This document shows positions 7,486-14,044 of a stretch of 28,955 bases of DNA, in pieces. Location of the stretch: positions 1-28,955 of IMG/VR virus record IMGVR_UViG_3300014819_000048; one strand, written 5' to 3'. The stretch's first letter is position 1. Every line of letters begins with the position of its first letter. The translations under genes and the position numbers were made by a program. The DNA is from a virus. The notes under the pieces were generated by a model that was not told the DNA's origin, did not search any database, and saw nothing but the letters and a program-made list of their open reading frames with translations.

Positions 7486-7799
7486 GTAATTTCGATTCAA
7501 TGCTAACAGATGAAAATGAAGCAAAACAAGATGAAGCTTACGTTGTTCCAAACTATATTGAAACCAAACTTCCAAAAGAAAAACGTTTGGAATGTAGAGG
7601 TATTGTTAAAACCATAAATGAATATGGCATATCTCAACGTATGAAACTTTATCTTATTTATCTTCTAGCATTAGAATTAGAAAACCGTGATTCTATGCTT
7701 AAGATTGCTAAAGTTGTTGGCGAATGTAAAGACAACATTGAAGATAGCAAGTTAATCCTTGAAAACAAGGAACCTGCTAAAAAACTAATTGTTGGTTAA
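7482..7799 (+). CDS. Small helical protein, unknown
   Basis: This 105-residue protein begins with an acidic, probably disordered segment (MSNFDSMLTDENEAKQDEA) followed by a helical core (residues 35-95, YGISQRMKLYLIYLLALELE). It is not recognised. The start has a strong SD (GGAGG, 4-nt spacing) inside the end of the preceding gene and an ATGA overlap. Its stop codon overlaps that of the convergent endolysin gene by 3 nt, with no room for a terminator between them. Confidence 0.7.
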   Translation: MSNFDSMLTDENEAKQDEAYVVPNYIETKLPKEKRLECRGIVKTINEYGISQRMKLYLIYLLALELENRDSMLKIAKVVGECKDNIEDSKLILENKEPAKKLIVG

Positions 7800-8560
7800 A
7801 AATTTGCAGGAAGTGGATTTCCTCTGTCTTGCCATTGTTTAATTAATAAAGCTAATGTTTCAAAGTTTGGCTGACCATCTTTTTTTAGATTGTAGCCGGT
7901 TTGAAAAGCTAAACAAGCTGTATTGCTTTTTGGTCCCCAAATTCCATCTGGTTTTAAACCAAGCAAATGTTGGGCAGCAATAATCTTAGATCTATTAACA
8001 ATGCTTACCCATGACTTAATACTTTTGTCTGGATTAGCTTTGGTTACTGGTCCCTTATATCCAGCTAAACACAACTCCAAAAACCAATTTGAACTTGGTT
8101 TCCAAAACTCTTCACCTGTTTTGTTATAACGTTTATCTTTTAGATTTGGAATAGAAGGAACAAATCTCTCAACCCATTCACGATAAAAGTGAAATGGCTC
8201 CATATATCCACGGTAATAAACAATTGGATCGTCTCCAGAAGCAACGTGTCCTTCATCTTGATACCAAGGAGCACTAACCTTATAACGCTTTTTATATGAG
8301 TCCGCATAATCTTTGTTGATTTTCCAACCACCAAAGTTATAACCGTTCCAAAATTTGCCCCATCCAGTTTCAGACACAGAATTGCCAATAATCCAAAAGA
8401 TTTGTTCGGTGGTTAGTGACGAATTACATTTGTGTAAAGATTTGTAAGAGCAAAGAATAAACACAACACTTTTTGTGTTGTCATCTAGCTTTTTATAAGC
8501 TTCTGGTTGTTGGTTGTTTTTTATTTCTGTGGCTGGATCAAGCCATGATGGTTTTGTCAT
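7796..8560 (-). CDS. Endolysin with C-terminal peptidoglycan-binding domain
   Basis: This 254-residue protein has an N-terminal lysozyme/glucosaminidase-like region with GNSVSETGWGKFWNGYNFGG (59-78), in which Glu64 is the likely catalytic acid and the YNFGGWK turn resembles the YN-FGIK signature of glucosaminidase-type hydrolases. The C-terminal region (about 190-245, AAQHLLGLKPDGIWGPK, then AFQTGYNLK) is a PG_binding_1 domain. There is no signal peptide, so export depends on a holin. The start overlaps the stop of the 81-residue gene (ATGA), so it is translationally coupled at the end of the lysis cluster. The exact bond cleaved cannot be told from sequence. Confidence 0.8.
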   Translation of the reverse strand: MTKPSWLDPATEIKNNQQPEAYKKLDDNTKSVVFILCSYKSLHKCNSSLTTEQIFWIIGNSVSETGWGKFWNGYNFGGWKINKDYADSYKKRYKVSAPWYQDEGHVASGDDPIVYYRGYMEPFHFYREWVERFVPSIPNLKDKRYNKTGEEFWKPSSNWFLELCLAGYKGPVTKANPDKSIKSWVSIVNRSKIIAAQHLLGLKPDGIWGPKSNTACLAFQTGYNLKKDGQPNFETLALLIKQWQDRGNPLPANF

Positions 8561-8802
8561 CTTATCATTTTCTCCACAGCAACAAGACGCTTTTCTGCAC
8601 CATTTTCTTTAATAATAACTACACCTTCAAAAGAGTTATGTGTATTACTTTCACGATATACTCCACCAAGAGTTTGTTTATCTAACTTTGTTTGTATGTT
8701 ACCTTTTGCATCTTTAAAGTGTACAAAGTGACTTATTACTTCTTGATAAAGTCCATCTTTTCTTGGTAAATAATTTTTTTCTAAACTAGCAGATATTTGC
8801 AT
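8557..8802 (-). CDS. Small protein in lysis cluster, unknown
   Basis: This 81-residue protein is mixed alpha/beta with no membrane segment, signal peptide or Cys. The C-terminal half (GGVYRESNTHNSFEGVVIIK) is beta-like. It lies between the amidase and the second endolysin and overlaps the latter by 4 nt. The start codon is at the foot of a perfect 9-bp hairpin (8802-8823) whose 4-nt loop is the core of the SD (GGGA). Function is unknown; a lysis-accessory or structural role is only suggested by position. Confidence 0.65.
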   Translation of the reverse strand: MQISASLEKNYLPRKDGLYQEVISHFVHFKDAKGNIQTKLDKQTLGGVYRESNTHNSFEGVVIIKENGAEKRLVAVEKMIR

Positions 8803-8823
8803 TCTATGAATCCCTTCATAGAA
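8802..8823 (-). promoter_or_regulatory. Hairpin with SD in the loop
   Basis: TTCTATGAA (8802-8810) and TTCATAGAA (8815-8823) form a perfect 9-bp stem with a 4-nt loop. On the minus-strand mRNA the loop reads GGGA, the core of the SD (AAGGGA, 8 nt before the ATG at 8802), and the first base of the start codon is paired. Confidence 0.7.
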
Positions 8824-8857
8824 TACTTTATGTCTTAGTTGAAAAATTGTAAAGATA

Positions 8858-9673
8858 TCACTTGATTAATAAATCAATTGGACGAGACACCCATATACCA
8901 TTTACCTTACCAGAGGCTTTTAACGCTTTAACAGTGGCAGGACCGGGAACACCATCACAATCCTTATCTGCAAATCCTAAAGCCTTCTGGCGAGCCTTCC
9001 AAATGATTTTATCGTCATCGTTGTCAAACGCATATGTTTCATATCCAGCATTTTTAAGAGCTTGTTGAAGATATGGACCGGGATCACCATAACCACGATT
9101 TGTTGTTTGATGATAATGAGCATAAACACCAACAACATCTTTACCACAATTGCTTCCAGCAATACGCTTAATCACCCCTTTGGGTGGACAATTGTTTTTC
9201 ATGTCCCAAGGTATTTGACGCTGAATACCAAGTTTTGCTGTTAAAAAATCAATAAACTCTACGGCTTTAGCAATTTGCTCTTCATACAAATCACCATTGT
9301 CATGTTGAACTAATTCAAATCCACAAGTAAACGGATTAACACTTGATGCTTGCCAAGTATAAAATTTAGTTGGATCGTTTTGAACCAACCATTCACCGTT
9401 TAAATCACAGGTAAAGTCCCATGAAACTTGTCTTGTTGTGTTAACTTGATACTTTGCTTGAGCAATATCAATGCTTGTGTTTGGTCCTAAGCCGGGAAGA
9501 AGCTTGCCAAGCTTACCATGAATAGTGTGACAAACAATTCCACGCAACCATAAGCTTCTTGGATTTTTATTTGTTACTTCTTTTAATCCAAGTGTTTTAG
9601 CTTCTGGGTCTTGCCAAGAAATTGTTTTAACACCGGGGATATCTAACTTTTGTTCGTTGATAATAATTGACAT
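8858..9673 (-). CDS. N-acetylmuramoyl-L-alanine amidase (endolysin)
   Basis: This 271-residue protein fits the Amidase_2 (zinc amidase) family. Candidate zinc ligands and catalytic residues are His49 in IVCHTIHG, Glu120 in CGFELVQ, His186/His188 in VYAHYHQTTN and Asp197 in GYGDPGPY. A divergent peptidoglycan-binding domain follows (about 225-255, ARQKALGFADKDCDGVPGP). No signal peptide is seen. It cleaves the amide bond between muramic acid and L-alanine if the assignment is right. Its SD (TAGGAGG, 7 nt from the ATG) is fully paired in an 11-bp hairpin (9677-9711), which should restrict translation. With the gene at 7796 it gives the phage two cell-wall hydrolases. Confidence 0.85.
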   Translation of the reverse strand: MSIIINEQKLDIPGVKTISWQDPEAKTLGLKEVTNKNPRSLWLRGIVCHTIHGKLGKLLPGLGPNTSIDIAQAKYQVNTTRQVSWDFTCDLNGEWLVQNDPTKFYTWQASSVNPFTCGFELVQHDNGDLYEEQIAKAVEFIDFLTAKLGIQRQIPWDMKNNCPPKGVIKRIAGSNCGKDVVGVYAHYHQTTNRGYGDPGPYLQQALKNAGYETYAFDNDDDKIIWKARQKALGFADKDCDGVPGPATVKALKASGKVNGIWVSRPIDLLIK

Positions 9674-9676
9674 AAG

Positions 9677-9711
9677 GAAACCTCCTATAGCGTTAACTAG
9701 TAGGAGGTTTC
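9677..9711 (-). promoter_or_regulatory. Hairpin sequestering the amidase SD
   Basis: GAAACCTCCTA (9677-9687) is the exact complement of TAGGAGGTTTC (9701-9711), with a 13-nt loop. On the minus-strand mRNA the 3' arm contains the complete SD of the amidase gene (start 9673), so the ribosome site is buried in an 11-bp stem. No U-tract follows, arguing against a terminator. Confidence 0.75.
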
Positions 9712-9734
9712 TATATTAATGATAGTGGTAATTA

Positions 9735-10163
9735 TCAAGTACCAGAGAAGGCTAGAGAGCCGCTTTTGCCAATAACAAGAAAGCTCTTACCGTCTGAAAT
9801 AAGTGAAACAGAACTGCCAATTACGTTTGTAACTGCAAGTTTTGAACCATTATTGGTTCCATCAGTAAAAGCTTTTGTTCCATTTGCTTCTTGTGAGCAA
9901 GTGAGAGCATTAGCATACGCAGTTGTTGAGCGGAATGTAAATACTGAACCGGGGCAGCTTGATGCAAGAGGCATTACATATGTCACGGCTGCGACACCAT
10001 TACCAAAAGTAAATGCACCAGCTTGTGCTGCTGAAATTGTAGCTGCTGTTGTAAGAGCAATCACTGGAGCTTGTAAACCACTGATTGTAACTGTTCCAGT
10101 ACCGGCTGGATCATTTGTTGATACTACACCTAATGTTGCGTCAATTGTTGTTGTAACTGCCAT
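9735..10163 (-). CDS. Beta-rich virion-type surface protein
   Basis: This 142-residue protein is rich in Ala, Thr, Ser, Gly and Val with almost no charge, typical of beta-structured phage surface or fibre-tip proteins. The C-terminal half (PGSVFTFRSTTAYANALTC, then GTKAFTDGTNNGSKLAVTNV, ending SLISDGKSFLVIGKSGSLAF) resembles a repeated small structural protein of marine myoviruses, from memory. No signal peptide. The start has AGGAG with 8-nt spacing. It is placed between the holin-like gene and the amidase, so it is probably expressed late. A 140-residue frame on the opposite strand is a shadow. Confidence 0.65.
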   Translation of the reverse strand: MAVTTTIDATLGVVSTNDPAGTGTVTISGLQAPVIALTTAATISAAQAGAFTFGNGVAAVTYVMPLASSCPGSVFTFRSTTAYANALTCSQEANGTKAFTDGTNNGSKLAVTNVIGSSVSLISDGKSFLVIGKSGSLAFSGT

Positions 10164-10222
10164 TTTAAATTCTCCTACCTTTATTTAGGTTACATTTAAT
10201 TATGACATATCGATTGTTTTTA

Positions 10223-10471
10223 TCATTGAGACTCAGACTTTTCTTCTTCGGTACCTGTTGCTGCTTTGTCTTCGCTCCATCTACGGCCCCAATACAAAGC
10301 AAGAATTGGTGTTAAATAAGCCATAGCTTCAGAACCAGAAAACGCACGAATTTCAATGTTACCAATTTTGGCTACAATAGAAACAGTAAGCCAAAGAGTT
10401 ACAACCACAAATGCAATAACCATCATTGTATATGATGCAGATTTGGTACCTGCTGAATTTTTTAACAACAT
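10223..10471 (-). CDS. Small two-helix membrane protein, holin candidate
   Basis: This 82-residue protein has two hydrophobic segments (about 14-34, YTMMVIAFVVVTLWLTVSIV, and 48-62, AMAYLTPILALYWG) joined by a short loop, then a hydrophilic charged C-terminus (RRWSEDKAATGTEEEKSESQ). Size, topology and position next to spanin-like and endolysin genes fit a class II-type holin. Similar small proteins occur in marine myoviruses, again from memory, often annotated hypothetical. Its SD (AAGGAG) lies in and beside the loop of an 8-bp hairpin (10473-10496) that also contains the stop codon of the upstream gene. Confidence 0.6.
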   Translation of the reverse strand: MLLKNSAGTKSASYTMMVIAFVVVTLWLTVSIVAKIGNIEIRAFSGSEAMAYLTPILALYWGRRWSEDKAATGTEEEKSESQ

Positions 10472-10472
10472 A

Positions 10473-10496
10473 ACTTAGTCTCCTTAACGACTAAGT
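10473..10496 (-). promoter_or_regulatory. Hairpin presenting the holin-candidate SD in its loop
   Basis: ACTTAGTC (10473-10480) and GACTAAGT (10489-10496) form an 8-bp stem around TCCTTAAC. On the minus-strand mRNA the loop reads GTTAAGGA, holding both the stop codon of the upstream lipoprotein gene and most of the AAGGAG SD of the gene starting at 10471. Ribosomes finishing the upstream gene would melt the stem, so this is a candidate translational-coupling switch. Confidence 0.65.
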
Positions 10497-11107
10497 AGGA
10501 TGATCGCAGCAGTTGTTCCAGAAGCAACTACAACACTTCCAACAGTTAAACCAACAATAAACCAAACATTATTTGTTGGTGATCTACGCAGTGTTTCTAT
10601 TGTTGCATTAGCTTCACGTAAAGCTATATCTCTTTGATTTACACGGGCTTGATAAGTTGAACGCAACAAATTAAAATCACTTTGTAGTCTATTAATATCT
10701 GCTATAGCGTTTGCACCCAGCCTTTCCATTTCAGTATATCTATCATTATTTAATGAGCGTAATGCAACATTTATTGATGAATTAATATGAGTTCTTGATT
10801 CTGGATTGATACAAACTCCCGGCCAAGGTCCAACAACATGAACTGCTGGAATTGTTGGTCTTACCCTTGGATCATTTATTTGAGCTTGTGTGTACATTTC
10901 TACCCCAATTGCATTGGTTGGAGCATTTTGAAAAATATTACTTAGTTGTAGTACAGGATCAGAAGACCTTTGAACCCTGTAACGATTTAAATTAATTTGT
11001 GTTAATACAACATCAGGACCATCGCTTGAATGACGTTGATTTGAACCAACTGTTGCATTGCAAGCATTTAAACAAACCAACAAAAGAAAAAAATATATAA
11101 ATCTCAT
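10484..11107 (-). CDS. Lipoprotein with C-terminal membrane segment (u-spanin candidate)
   Basis: This 207-residue protein starts with a lipoprotein signal (MRFIYFFLLLVCLNAC; lipobox LNAC, acylated Cys16). A periplasmic region follows, with a coiled-coil-like helical stretch (about 110-175, ANAIADINRLQSDFNLLR and beyond), and it ends with a hydrophobic segment (about 181-205, WFIVGLTVGSVVVASGTTAA). Lipoprotein plus C-terminal membrane segment is the architecture of unimolecular spanins such as phage T1 gp11, which fuse inner and outer membranes at lysis. It lies between a TM coiled-coil gene and a holin-like gene. Asn at lipobox position -2 is unusual. The alternative is an o-spanin partner of the upstream protein. 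The SD (AGAG) is inside the end of the preceding gene. Confidence 0.65.
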   Translation of the reverse strand: MRFIYFFLLLVCLNACNATVGSNQRHSSDGPDVVLTQINLNRYRVQRSSDPVLQLSNIFQNAPTNAIGVEMYTQAQINDPRVRPTIPAVHVVGPWPGVCINPESRTHINSSINVALRSLNNDRYTEMERLGANAIADINRLQSDFNLLRSTYQARVNQRDIALREANATIETLRRSPTNNVWFIVGLTVGSVVVASGTTAAIILLSR

Positions 11108-11109
11108 GG

Positions 11110-11532
11110 TTATTCTCTAACGATTCTTATACCAAAAGTTTCTGTTAATGAATCGGCCATTGCTCTTGGATTGTTATGAAACCTTAGCATCATTTCTTTT
11201 ATTTCTTTTTCTTTTTGCTGAAGAATAATTTCTGTTTCTTTGTCATGACGATCTTGAATTTCTTTCAACATTTGCTGAAAATCTTCTTCGATTTTACGTC
11301 GCTTAACAATTTCTTCTTCAATTTGTCTTGTTAATTGGTCAATGTTTTGTCTGTTAGCTTCACGGGTTCTTTGTTGTTCATCGATCATACGATTGATAAC
11401 ATCTTGTTTTTGTCTTAGAATAACAACGGCATAAAACAAGATTAACCCAAAAACAATTTCTAGCCAATGTTCTTTAAAAAAAGCTTTTACTTTTTCAAAG
11501 AAAAGTTTTGTTTCTAGTTTTTTCAGTTCCAT
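11110..11532 (-). CDS. Membrane-anchored coiled-coil protein, i-spanin-like
   Basis: This 140-residue protein has one N-terminal membrane segment (about 25-42, EIVFGLILFYAVVIL) preceded by a basic/aromatic stretch, then a long highly charged coiled coil (45-125, with heptads such as QIEEEIVKRRKIEEDFQQML). The N-in, C-periplasm topology and composition fit the Rz (i-spanin) family. It is directly upstream of the lipoprotein gene, with 2 nt between stop and next start. Its start overlaps the end of the preceding gene by 10 nt. Whether it partners the lipoprotein or acts separately is inference. Confidence 0.6.
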   Translation of the reverse strand: MELKKLETKLFFEKVKAFFKEHWLEIVFGLILFYAVVILRQKQDVINRMIDEQQRTREANRQNIDQLTRQIEEEIVKRRKIEEDFQQMLKEIQDRHDKETEIILQQKEKEIKEMMLRFHNNPRAMADSLTETFGIRIVRE

Positions 11533-11858
11533 TTTTTTTCATCTTTGTTGTTTTGATATTCATCGTCTGATGAATATTCTGTAACACCCAAGTTATTCAT
11601 TAACTCATCATGTGAAACGTGTAAAGCTTCAACTCTTGCTGTTAATTCTTCAACTTGTTTATAAGTTTGTAGTTGTTTAGCATATATCAAAGACAAACTT
11701 CGTTCTATAACTTTAAGTCTTTCTAAAAGAACTTTGTTTTCGAATTCTTTTAATCTAGTAACAAGTTCATGCAAATCAATTGAGTCAGGTGAAATAATTT
11801 GTTGTTGAGCAGTTTCTGGAACGTTATCTACTACTTCAACTTTTTTTCTTTTTGGCAT
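11523..11858 (-). CDS. Coiled-coil protein, unknown
   Basis: This 111-residue soluble protein has a basic start (MPKRKKVEVV), a central coiled coil (about 28-85, ELVTRLKEFENKVLLERLKV, then LTARVEALHVSHDELM), and an acidic tail. It has no Cys, membrane segment or known motif. It overlaps the next gene by 10 nt and follows the ribbon-helix-helix-like gene after 3 nt, so it is co-transcribed with the lysis cluster. Function unknown. Confidence 0.65.
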   Translation of the reverse strand: MPKRKKVEVVDNVPETAQQQIISPDSIDLHELVTRLKEFENKVLLERLKVIERSLSLIYAKQLQTYKQVEELTARVEALHVSHDELMNNLGVTEYSSDDEYQNNKDEKKWN

Positions 11859-11861
11859 ATT

Positions 11862-12149
11862 TCACTCCTTGTTTTTTAATGGATTTTTACTTTCTAACGC
11901 AGCATAAATTGCTTTAGGATTAGTAAAAACTAATTGTTTTTTATTGTTGGCATATTTGTTTGTTTTGGCTGACTCAAGAATACTAACAATTCTTGGATCT
12001 TTGTTTTCAAGCATAATCAACACTTGCGTAATCAATTCTTGTAAAGACACTCCTTTTTCAAACAAGATTCTACGCACAGCAATCAATGAAGCTTTTGGTA
12101 AAGCCAACCAAAGATGAATTTGTTTTCGTTCTTCGTGTTCTGTTATCAT
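11862..12149 (-). CDS. Ribbon-helix-helix-like small protein
   Basis: This 95-residue protein has a short strand (RKQIHLWLALP, 8-18) followed by two helices (KASLIAVRRILFEKG, then VSLQELITQVLIMLENKD). This is the order and spacing of ribbon-helix-helix DNA-binding proteins, with a basic C-terminal tail. RHH proteins bind operators as dimers; a regulator of this late cluster is a reasonable inference but no operator is identified. The start overlaps the preceding gene by 4 nt (ATGA). It could instead be a small structural or adaptor protein with similar secondary structure. Confidence 0.5.
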   Translation of the reverse strand: MITEHEERKQIHLWLALPKASLIAVRRILFEKGVSLQELITQVLIMLENKDPRIVSILESAKTNKYANNKKQLVFTNPKAIYAALESKNPLKNKE

Positions 12150-12838
12150 TTACCCCCACCAGAAGGTACTCCTCCACCACTATCGGGTCCAGCATTAGCT
12201 TGTCTTGGTGCTGGTGGATATTCAGCTTGAACTTCAGATTTTGTTTTGGGTGTAAGATCAAAATCACGTTCCAAAATACTCATCATTTCTTTTGCCAATC
12301 GTGGAGAATAATTTTTTGAGATGTAATACATCGCACGATTTAAAATAATAGTTTTTGGATCAATCAATGTTTGATAGTTGTTTACAAGTCTTGCTATACC
12401 TTCTGCAAATCTACGGATATTGATGTTAGGAACGGGAGTAACAGGAGCTTCTGCGCCGGGTTCTGGTGTTTCTCCACCACCACCTCCTCCTCCTCCTCCT
12501 CCTGCGTCTCCTCCTCCTCCTGCTGATTCAGCAGGAGCATCTTGTTCAAACAACATTGAGTATAAGCTGCGTTTACGTTCAGACAATGGAGATAGTTTGC
12601 TTGGAGGAGCTTTTTCTTTTTCTTCATCTTCCAAAGGAACAGCTTCTTTTTCATACTGCATCAAATAACGATCAATTTTCAAATCAACCGATGCTTCTTT
12701 TTCTGATAAAGAATCTGAAAGATCTGGAGTTTCTAGCGTCCGTTCTGCTGGTGCAACATATGGTGGACCCTTAGATTCTTCGTCTTGTTCACGAAGTAAA
12801 CGAAACTCATTTAAACGTTTACGTTTGGAATAAAGCAT
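12146..12838 (-). CDS. Virion-associated protein with Gly-rich linker
   Basis: This 230-residue protein has three parts: an acidic, probably disordered N-terminal region (1-100), a poly-Gly linker (107-122, encoded by a GGA/GGT-rich tract), and a helical domain (about 138-195, INIRRFAEGIARLVNNYQTL) ending in a second Gly/Pro-rich tail. The N-terminus carries LLRE (14-17) and residues 92-98 carry LYSMLFE, the latter almost identical to a motif in the gene at 13716-13958. Similar helical domains occur in virion proteins of large myoviruses, from memory only. The stop overlaps the next start (ATGA), and the start overlaps the SOD-like stop by 1 nt (TGATG). Confidence 0.65.
   Translation of the reverse strand: MLYSKRKRLNEFRLLREQDEESKGPPYVAPAERTLETPDLSDSLSEKEASVDLKIDRYLMQYEKEAVPLEDEEKEKAPPSKLSPLSERKRSLYSMLFEQDAPAESAGGGGDAGGGGGGGGGGETPEPGAEAPVTPVPNINIRRFAEGIARLVNNYQTLIDPKTIILNRAMYYISKNYSPRLAKEMMSILERDFDLTPKTKSEVQAEYPPAPRQANAGPDSGGGVPSGGGK
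12473..12523 (-). repeat. GGA-repeat encoding poly-glycine
   Basis: The plus strand reads as repeated CCT/CCA triplets, which on the coding strand is a run of GGA/GGT codons with one interruption. It encodes the Gly linker of the 230-residue protein. The repeated GGAGG strings mimic SD sequences and could form a two-tetrad G-quadruplex. Length variation by slippage is likely. Confidence 0.7.
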
Positions 12839-13683
12839 CAGCGACCTCCACGAATTTCTACTGGTGGCATTGCTTCTGGCAACCCTACTGATCTTTCTTT
12901 TTGGTTTGAAACAACAGGTTGAATTGCATAAATTTGATGGAGTTTTGCCATTTCTGCTGCAAGCATTCTTGCTTCAACCACACTCCAGTTAATTTCTCTC
13001 ATACTTTTGTTAAGATATTCAAGTTTTTCACCGGGATAATCATAGAACCAAGCATGATGCCATGTGTCAACAATTAAAACTGGAATTCCCATCAATGGAA
13101 TATTGAATACATGTCCTTCAATAAATGTGTTGAGATATTGTTGCTTGAATGGATCAAAGTAGCAAACTGCCCAACCTTCTCTTGCGGACATACCGCAAGC
13201 ACGGAAATCTAACTGCCATTGATCAAAGGTTCCCCAATCTCTTGCAAGTCTCATGAATGGAATGCTATCAGCCCGAATTTCAGAGTTAACATCTCCAGAA
13301 TTTGTAAAGTATAACTCATGAAGCTTTACACCATTGAAATTATGCATTTCATCTTGTTTTAAACGACGAAATTCAGAATCATTGTTGTTGTCAGCGTCTG
13401 CTCTTGGAACAGTGTCAAGTTTTGAAGAAATTTTATTGAAGCTATCAACATAGTTTTTATAAAGCTTTTCGTGATTTTCTTTTGTGGTTGGAGATTGTGT
13501 TTCTCCTTTTTGTGTAAAAGAACGAACAGTTAAAATCAACGCTTCATTGATAAGTTTCTTTGCAGTTTGAACTGTTTGTTTAACAACAGGTTTTTCTAAA
13601 ACTCCACTGTTACCCAATATATTTCCAACTGCTTCTTGAATCACTTTTTGCAAATGTTCTTTATCAAGTTTTTTTGTTGTCAT
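12838..13683 (-). CDS. Superoxide-dismutase-fold protein
   Basis: This 281-residue protein (ATG 13683, SD AAGGTG; a longer frame to 13770 lacks support) has a helical N-terminal extension (1-60) and a region matching Fe/Mn superoxide dismutase. Its landmarks are NHEKLYKNYVDSFN (70-83), FNGVKLHELYF (116-126), GWAVCYF (170-176), IPVLIVDTWHHAWFYDY (200-216) and INWSVVEARM (231-240). Candidate metal ligands are His71, His122, Asp206 and His210, matching the four SOD ligands. The protein is longer than normal SODs (about 200) and sits among virion-type genes, so it may be a virion protein that reuses the fold. Enzyme activity is not shown by sequence alone. It is preceded by the 80-residue gene and overlaps the next gene by 1 nt. 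Confidence 0.75.
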   Translation of the reverse strand: MTTKKLDKEHLQKVIQEAVGNILGNSGVLEKPVVKQTVQTAKKLINEALILTVRSFTQKGETQSPTTKENHEKLYKNYVDSFNKISSKLDTVPRADADNNNDSEFRRLKQDEMHNFNGVKLHELYFTNSGDVNSEIRADSIPFMRLARDWGTFDQWQLDFRACGMSAREGWAVCYFDPFKQQYLNTFIEGHVFNIPLMGIPVLIVDTWHHAWFYDYPGEKLEYLNKSMREINWSVVEARMLAAEMAKLHQIYAIQPVVSNQKERSVGLPEAMPPVEIRGGR

Positions 13684-13715
13684 GTAAATACACCTTTTTT
13701 CAATAAGTAGTAAAC

Positions 13716-13958
13716 CTATGGAGTTATCTTGCTTTCCATATCGTCTTCTTGAGGAAACGTTGAATCCCAATCATCTTCCGGTGAGTTGACGTTTAAATCC
13801 ATTGTGTCAACAATATCTAAAAATCCATTGTCTTCTGCTGCATCTTTTGTTCTGGATATTCTTGGATCGTTACGATTTAAACCGGGATAAAAACTTTGTG
13901 CAGATGGACCAGTTTCAAATAACAATGAATATAATTTCATATTATTAACTAGATTCAT
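13716..13958 (-). CDS. Small protein with capsid-targeting-like N-terminus
   Basis: This 80-residue protein has two possible starts, ATG at 13958 and ATG at 13940. The second gives an N-terminus MKLYSLLFETG, very like T4 capsid-targeting sequences, which are about 10 residues ending in L/I-x-E; I favour it on that ground, although neither start has an ideal SD (AGAAGAG is 1 nt before the first). The remainder is polar and acidic, probably disordered, with no membrane segment. It precedes the SOD-like gene on the same strand. A head-internal role is inference. Confidence 0.55.
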   Translation of the reverse strand: MNLVNNMKLYSLLFETGPSAQSFYPGLNRNDPRISRTKDAAEDNGFLDIVDTMDLNVNSPEDDWDSTFPQEDDMESKITP

Positions 13959-14044
13959 TCTCTTCTATTGGTTATGTTCCACATCAAGGATATACATTTA
14001 CTTTTTGTTTTTTATATGACAAGTTATAAAAACAAGGAGCTAAC

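Noticed and set aside
9766-10188. 140-residue plus-strand frame opposite the beta-rich virion protein
   Set aside because: It is antisense to a gene with an SD and family-like pattern, and has no SD or promoter of its own.
12378-12774. Plus-strand Pro- and Leu-rich frames opposite the Gly-linker gene
   Set aside because: They are mirror translations of the GGA repeat and carry no start signals.
13684-13770. Longer start (13770) for the SOD-fold protein
   Set aside because: The ATG at 13683 has an SD and gives a helical N-terminus; the extra residues overlap the upstream gene and look like read-through of another frame.
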